In this document: piece after piece, positions 32,324 to 36,261 of the stretch | How positions within the stretch are numbered: position 1 is the stretch's first letter | Layout: each line of letters begins with the position of its first letter | DNA from: Bacteroidales bacterium | Lineage (GTDB): Bacteria; Bacteroidota; Bacteroidia; Bacteroidales; Muribaculaceae | Direction: 5' to 3' | NCBI GenBank assembly: GCA_014800245.1 | Contig: JAAVGM010000019.1 | Coordinates: 1-36,261 of the forward strand | Length of the DNA: 36,261 nt | Notes under the pieces: generated by a model | What the model saw: the letters and a program-made list of their open reading frames with translations, nothing else | What the model was told of the DNA's origin: nothing | Databases searched by the model: none | Position numbers and translations under genes: made by a program

Positions 32324-34888
32324 ATGAAACTTCAAGTAAGCAACACAAACGCACCTGCATGGCGCAACCTCATCGTGAGCGCTGAGATCCCCCAGGCTCT
32401 CAAGCCTCTCGAGGAAATGTCGAAAAACCTCTGGTGGGTTTGGAACAGCAAAGGTAAAAACCTCTTCCGCGACATCGACACTGATCTCTGGCGCAAGGTT
32501 GGAGAAAACCCTGTAATGCTTCTCCAGCAGCTTTCTTACGATCGTATCCAGGAGATCCTCAATGACAAGGACATGATGTTCCGCATCAAGGAGACCTACG
32601 ACATGTTCAAGGACTACATGAAACAGCCTATGGACAACAAGGTTCCTTCTGTGGCTTATTTCTCAATGGAGTATGGTCTTTGCAACTGCCTCAAGATCTA
32701 TTCAGGCGGTCTTGGCGTGCTCGCCGGCGACTATATCAAGCAGGCTTCCGACAGCCGCATCAACATGACTGCCGTTGGTTTCCTTTATAAGTATGGCTAT
32801 TTCTCTCAGAGCCTTTCTATCGACGGTCAGCAGATCGCCAACTATGAGGCTCAGAACTTCGACCAGCTCCCCATCGAGGCTGTTCTCGACGAGGAAGGAA
32901 AGCCTATGATTCTTGAAGTGCCTTATCCCGGCCGCGTGGTTTATGCCCACGTATGGCGTGTGAATGTAGGCCGTATGAAGCTCTATCTTCTCGACACTGA
33001 CCTTGAGCAGAACTCAGAGTGGGACCGTCAGATCACTCACGCTCTCTATGGCGGCGATTGGGAAAACCGTATCAAGCAGGAGTATTTGCTCGGTATCGGC
33101 GGTATCCTTATGCTCAATAAGCTTGGCATCAAGACTGATATCTATCATGCCAACGAAGGTCACGCAGCGCTTCTCAACCTCCAGCGTCTCGTGGATTATG
33201 TGCAGAACGATCATCTCCCCTTCAATGTGGCTCTTGAGGTGGTCCGCGCTACTTCTCTCTATACCGTACACACTCCTGTGCCCGCAGGTCACGACTACTT
33301 CGAGGAGAGCCTCTTCGGCAAATACCTCGGCGAGTATCCTGCAAAACTCGGCATCTCTTGGTCTGACCTCATGAATATGGGTCGCGAGAACCCCGACACC
33401 AACGAGCGTTTCTCTATGTCAACATTCGCTCTTAATACATGCCAGGAAGCCAACGGCGTTAGCTGGCTCCACGGCGAGGTTTCCAAGAAGATGTTTGCCG
33501 GCGTGTGGAAAGGCTACGCTCCTGAGGAAAGCCATGTAGGTTACGTTACCAATGGTGTTCACATGCCTACTTGGGCTTCTACTGAGTGGAAGGATTTCTA
33601 TGGCGAATATCTCAACCCCGCACTTTTCGAGGATCAGAGCAATCCTGAGATGTGGAAGGGTATCTTCGATGTTGATGACGAGAAGATATGGGCTATGCGC
33701 ACCACGATGAAGAATAAGTTCATCAACTTCGTGAAGAAAGACTTCAAGGAGAAATGGCTTAAGAACCAGGGTGATCCCTCTCAGGTTCTCAAGATCGTTG
33801 AGAAGATCAACCCCAACGCTCTCATCATCGGTTTCGCACGTCGTTTCGCAACATACAAGCGTGCTCACCTTCTCTTCACCGACCTTGAACGTCTTTCTAA
33901 GATCGTCAACAATGAGCAGTTCCCCGTTCAGTTCGTATTCTCCGGTAAGGCTCACCCCGCCGACGGTGCAGGTCAGGGTCTGATCAAGCGTATCACTGAG
34001 ATTTCCAAGATGCCTGAGTTCTCCGGCAAGATCATCTTCCTTGAGGACTACAACATGATCGTTGCAAAACGTCTTGTTACAGGTGTTGATATCTGGTTGA
34101 ATACTCCTACTCGTCCTCTTGAGGCTTCCGGCACATCAGGCGAGAAGGCAGAGATGAATGGTGTGCTCAACTTCTCAGTGCTCGACGGCTGGTGGTATGA
34201 GGGTTATCGCAAGGATGAGCAGGGCGGATGGGCGCTTACTGACAAGCGCACTTATACCGATCAGGCTCAGCAGGATAAGCTCGATGCAGCTACTATCTAT
34301 TCTATGCTTGAGAATGAGATCATCCCTCTCTACTTCGCTAAGAACAGCAAGGGCTACAGCCCTGAATGGGTGCAGCGCATCAAGAATTCTATCGGCCACA
34401 TCGCTCCTCACTATACAATGAAGCGTCAGCTCGACGATTACATCGAGCGCTTCTACATCCCCGAGCACAAGCGTGCTGAGAAGCTCGTGAAGAACGACTT
34501 CGCCAAGGCTCGTGAGATCGTGGCTTGGAAAGAGGAAGTGGCAAGCAAGTGGGATAGCATCCAGATCCTTTCTTCTAACATCGACGAGGTAACCAACAGC
34601 GGTGCTTCTCGTACCGGTCAGGTGCTCGATGTGAAGTGCAAGATCGACACTATGGGTCTCGGCGACGCTCTCGGCGTAGAACTCGTGATCTACAAAGAGG
34701 AGGATGGCGAAACCAAGTATGCAGGCCGTGAGGATCTCAAGGTGGTAAGCCGCGAGGGCAATGTTTACACATATGAGCTCAAATACGAACTCAAGAGCCC
34801 GGGCATCTTCAAGTCTGCTCTCCGTCTCTATCCCAAGAACGCTGAGCTCCCCCACCGTCAGGACTTCGCTTACACTCGCTGGTTCTAA
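32324..34888 (+). CDS. glgP: Alpha-glucan phosphorylase (GT35, short form)
   Basis: 854 residues. Releases glucose-1-phosphate from alpha-1,4-glucan. N-terminal [17 protein letters not shown] is the signature of the short 'alpha-glucan family' phosphorylases (archaeal/thermophile type, without the long N-terminal regulatory segment). The ligand loop FSMEYGL and the PLP site [14 protein letters not shown] are visible; PLP lysine K608 (codon 34145-34147). The C-terminal domain beyond ~760 is beta-rich ([20 protein letters not shown]), as in this subfamily. The operon partner 37 bp upstream is the glycogen synthase, so synthesis and mobilisation of the store are co-transcribed. Terminator at 34920. 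Confidence 0.93.
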   Translation: MKLQVSNTNAPAWRNLIVSAEIPQALKPLEEMSKNLWWVWNSKGKNLFRDIDTDLWRKVGENPVMLLQQLSYDRIQEILNDKDMMFRIKETYDMFKDYMKQPMDNKVPSVAYFSMEYGLCNCLKIYSGGLGVLAGDYIKQASDSRINMTAVGFLYKYGYFSQSLSIDGQQIANYEAQNFDQLPIEAVLDEEGKPMILEVPYPGRVVYAHVWRVNVGRMKLYLLDTDLEQNSEWDRQITHALYGGDWENRIKQEYLLGIGGILMLNKLGIKTDIYHANEGHAALLNLQRLVDYVQNDHLPFNVALEVVRATSLYTVHTPVPAGHDYFEESLFGKYLGEYPAKLGISWSDLMNMGRENPDTNERFSMSTFALNTCQEANGVSWLHGEVSKKMFAGVWKGYAPEESHVGYVTNGVHMPTWASTEWKDFYGEYLNPALFEDQSNPEMWKGIFDVDDEKIWAMRTTMKNKFINFVKKDFKEKWLKNQGDPSQVLKIVEKINPNALIIGFARRFATYKRAHLLFTDLERLSKIVNNEQFPVQFVFSGKAHPADGAGQGLIKRITEISKMPEFSGKIIFLEDYNMIVAKRLVTGVDIWLNTPTRPLEASGTSGEKAEMNGVLNFSVLDGWWYEGYRKDEQGGWALTDKRTYTDQAQQDKLDAATIYSMLENEIIPLYFAKNSKGYSPEWVQRIKNSIGHIAPHYTMKRQLDDYIERFYIPEHKRAEKLVKNDFAKAREIVAWKEEVASKWDSIQILSSNIDEVTNSGASRTGQVLDVKCKIDTMGLGDALGVELVIYKEEDGETKYAGREDLKVVSREGNVYTYELKYELKSPGIFKSALRLYPKNAELPHRQDFAYTRWF

Positions 34889-34919
34889 TCTCTATTGAGA
34901 TAGAAAATCATATAAAAAG

Positions 34920-34954
34920 GAGGCAAAATCGAAATATCGGTTTTGCCTCTTTTA
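34920..34954 (+). terminator. Terminator after glgP
   Basis: GAGGCAAAATCG / CGGTTTTGCCTC stem with one G-U pair, 6 nt loop, followed by TTTTATTATTTT. Confidence 0.85.
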
Positions 34955-34972
34955 TTATTTTCAATTATATAT

Positions 34973-34980
34973 TATCTTTG
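34973..34980 (+). promoter_or_regulatory. -7 element for yaaA
   Basis: TATCTTTG, 18 bp before the ATG at 34999; initiation expected near 34986, giving a 13 nt leader. No good -33 partner. Confidence 0.55.
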
Positions 34981-34998
34981 CAGTAAACTTTTTACGAT

Positions 34999-35772
34999 AT
35001 GCTTACACTGATAGCCGAATCTAAGACAATGACTGCTTGCGATTCTCCCGTCTATGAGGAGAATCTTGCGCTTCATACCCCTGCAGGCCTGATACCCGCA
35101 GAAGAGATTATGCACGATATGGCTTCCCTTTCCCCTGCCGAACTCTCCTTGATAGCCAAATTCAGCGGCCCAATGGCAGTTAAGGCTATCCGTTTGGCAA
35201 AGGAGTTTCCGAACCGCACTCTTGGTTCGAAAGCTATTGAAGCCTTCACCGGCGTAGTATTCAAATCTTTGAATTATCCCTCTCTTGATTCCGAGGCAAA
35301 GGGAAGAATAGACAGTGATGTGCGATTTATTTCATCGCTTTATGGCTGGTTGCGACCCGACGACATAGTGAAAGCCTATCGGCTCGACTATACCACTCCC
35401 CTTGCTCCGGGTCATCTGCCAATGGTCAGATTTTGGAAAAAGGATGTCACCATTGCCCTCGTAAAAGAGATAAAGACACGAGGCGGAGATTCCATAATCA
35501 ACCTGCTTCCGGGAGATGCAGCAAAAGCCGTAGATTGGAAATTGGTAAAGAAATTCGCACAGGTATGGAAAGTTGATTTCAAGGAATTATGCGACGGCGG
35601 TCTGTGGCGCACCCCCTCCTCCAATCGTCTAAAAGAATTACGCGGACTCCTCCTCCGTGAAATTGCCCTACGAGGAATCGATTCCCCATCCCAACTTCTC
35701 ACACTTGAAACAGATAGACTCTCCCCTCTCGGCACACCCGATTTCCCGGATCATATCTGCTTTGGGGTATAA
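34999..35772 (+). CDS. yaaA: Peroxide stress protein YaaA family (UPF0246)
   Basis: 257 residues, the family's usual length. Landmarks: N-terminal AESKTM in the place of the SPAKTL motif, AFTGVVFKSL (82-91), the highly conserved SLYGWLRPDDIVKAYRLDY (113-131), FWKKDVT, and a C-terminal LRGLLLREIA segment. In E. coli YaaA lowers free iron and limits Fenton damage during peroxide stress, and binds DNA. The usual N-L-A-S segment reads NLLPGDA here, a modest deviation. Monocistronic with its own -7 element. Confidence 0.9.
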   Translation: MLTLIAESKTMTACDSPVYEENLALHTPAGLIPAEEIMHDMASLSPAELSLIAKFSGPMAVKAIRLAKEFPNRTLGSKAIEAFTGVVFKSLNYPSLDSEAKGRIDSDVRFISSLYGWLRPDDIVKAYRLDYTTPLAPGHLPMVRFWKKDVTIALVKEIKTRGGDSIINLLPGDAAKAVDWKLVKKFAQVWKVDFKELCDGGLWRTPSSNRLKELRGLLLREIALRGIDSPSQLLTLETDRLSPLGTPDFPDHICFGV

Positions 35773-35787
35773 TTTTATTTTATACCC
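35765..35787 (+). terminator. Weak hairpin overlapping the yaaA stop codon
   Basis: GGGTATAA / TTATACCC, 8 bp stem, 7 nt loop, no following T-run. A terminator role is uncertain. Confidence 0.35.
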
Positions 35788-35805
35788 ACGTTTCAGTAAA
35801 GGCAT

Positions 35806-35840
35806 AAAAAAAAGACCCCGAAACAGTGCTGCTCGGAGTC
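35806..35840 (-). terminator. Rho-independent terminator of the small membrane gene
   Basis: On the minus strand, GACTCCGAG pairs with TTCGGGGTC (two G-U pairs) and is followed by eight T residues. It lies ~100 bp after the stop of the gene at 35941. Confidence 0.75.
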
Positions 35841-35940
35841 TGTATCCCGGTCTTCTAAAATATAGTGTTAACCCTTTAGAAGGACTTTGAATGGCCGGGT
35901 GTTTTCTTTTTTTGATAACCTTTATGGTCGCCGGATAACT

Positions 35941-36222
35941 TTAGTCGCCGGTGGCCGGAGTGGCAGTAGAGACCGGTGCGTCAGGATTTGAAGCGGGGGC
36001 GGTCAATTCTGTATTAACGCCATTGTCAACGCCGTCAACTGCTTCCTGAGTTCCAATTCCGAAGATCCAGAAGAGGAGGATGAAAACTAAAATCAGAACT
36101 CCTAACCACATCCAAAGTTTGTTCATTCTGCGAGTGGACTCGTTTTTTCTTTTTCTCTGTTCTGCTCGTGCCATAATTTCAGCCTGCTGAATATTTTGTC
36201 TTGTTTCTTCCTTTGTATCCAT
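35941..36222 (-). CDS. Small single-TM protein of unknown function
   Basis: 93 residues. N-terminal 1-35 is charged and helical with a basic cluster (EQRKRKN, 21-27; RR at 31-32), a single membrane helix spans about 36-56 (LWMWLGVLILVFILLFWIFGI), and the C-terminal 57-93 is acidic, rich in Ala, Pro, Thr and Val, and would face the periplasm. Basic-inside charge supports N-in. No signal-peptide cleavage site, and no family recognised. Own terminator downstream at 35840-35806; the promoter is cut off or not recognisable in the 39 bp left in the window. Confidence 0.7.
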   Translation of the reverse strand: MDTKEETRQNIQQAEIMARAEQRKRKNESTRRMNKLWMWLGVLILVFILLFWIFGIGTQEAVDGVDNGVNTELTAPASNPDAPVSTATPATGD

Positions 36223-36261
36223 AACCTTTTGTTTTTTGTTTCCTTTGCTATTATAACATTG

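Noticed and set aside
1..36261. tRNA or rRNA genes
   Set aside because: No cloverleaf with a TTCGANNC-type T arm next to an acceptor stem, and no rRNA-like stretch, was seen in reading the gaps.

Overview
The window looks like the chromosome of a gut Bacteroidales, probably Muribaculaceae or a close relative. The evidence is a set of lineage-typical genes (a GTPase-degenerate EF-G paralogue, type III glutamine synthetase, a GT3-type glycogen synthase next to a short-form glucan phosphorylase, a DUF3127 protein, LL-DAP aminotransferase next to DapF), repeated TAnnTTTG -7 promoter elements just upstream of start codons, and little Shine-Dalgarno signal. No database search was possible; family calls rest on motifs and recollection of families.

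Layout. 1-2.66 kb: a ~100 bp imperfect inverted-repeat element, a DUF486 membrane protein divergent from an FprA-type flavodiiron protein (both promoters share one palindrome), then a DedA membrane protein ending at a 54 bp perfect palindrome. 2.66-12.97 kb: a five-gene minus-strand island, tightly spaced at its 5' end, read in the order PLD-nuclease/SNF2-like helicase, Eco57I/PglX-like adenine methyltransferase, 213 aa unknown, ~593 aa protein with a C-terminal HEPN-like Rx4H motif (DUF4209-like), and RhuM. I read it as a non-canonical restriction-type phage-defence system. 13.0-15.1 kb: a four-helix-bundle 'suffix' gene bounded by short word-like TAAGG repeats, and hemW with a heptad-coding tandem repeat. 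15.3-24.4 kb: ordinary host genes on the plus strand (EF-G2-like factor, MFS transporter, dapF-dapL, glnN, aquaporin). 24.4-28.0 kb: two gene-poor stretches sharing short repeats flank an orphan 627 aa five-TM protein. 28.0-36.2 kb: an MBL hydrolase, rsmG, a DUF3127 protein with an SSB-like acidic tip, the glycogen synthase-phosphorylase pair behind a long leader, yaaA, and a small single-TM protein.

How the genes work together. The best candidate for an undescribed system is the 2.66-12.97 kb island: modification (methyltransferase), a helicase motor carrying a probable PLD nuclease, and a downstream module that may add an RNA-directed or abortive arm (HEPN) plus RhuM. DapF and DapL form a consecutive meso-DAP/lysine pathway segment. 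Glycogen synthase and glucan phosphorylase form a make/break pair for storage glucan. The EF-G-like factor lacks the catalytic histidine of its GTPase domain, matching the starvation-linked EF-G2 described in Bacteroides.
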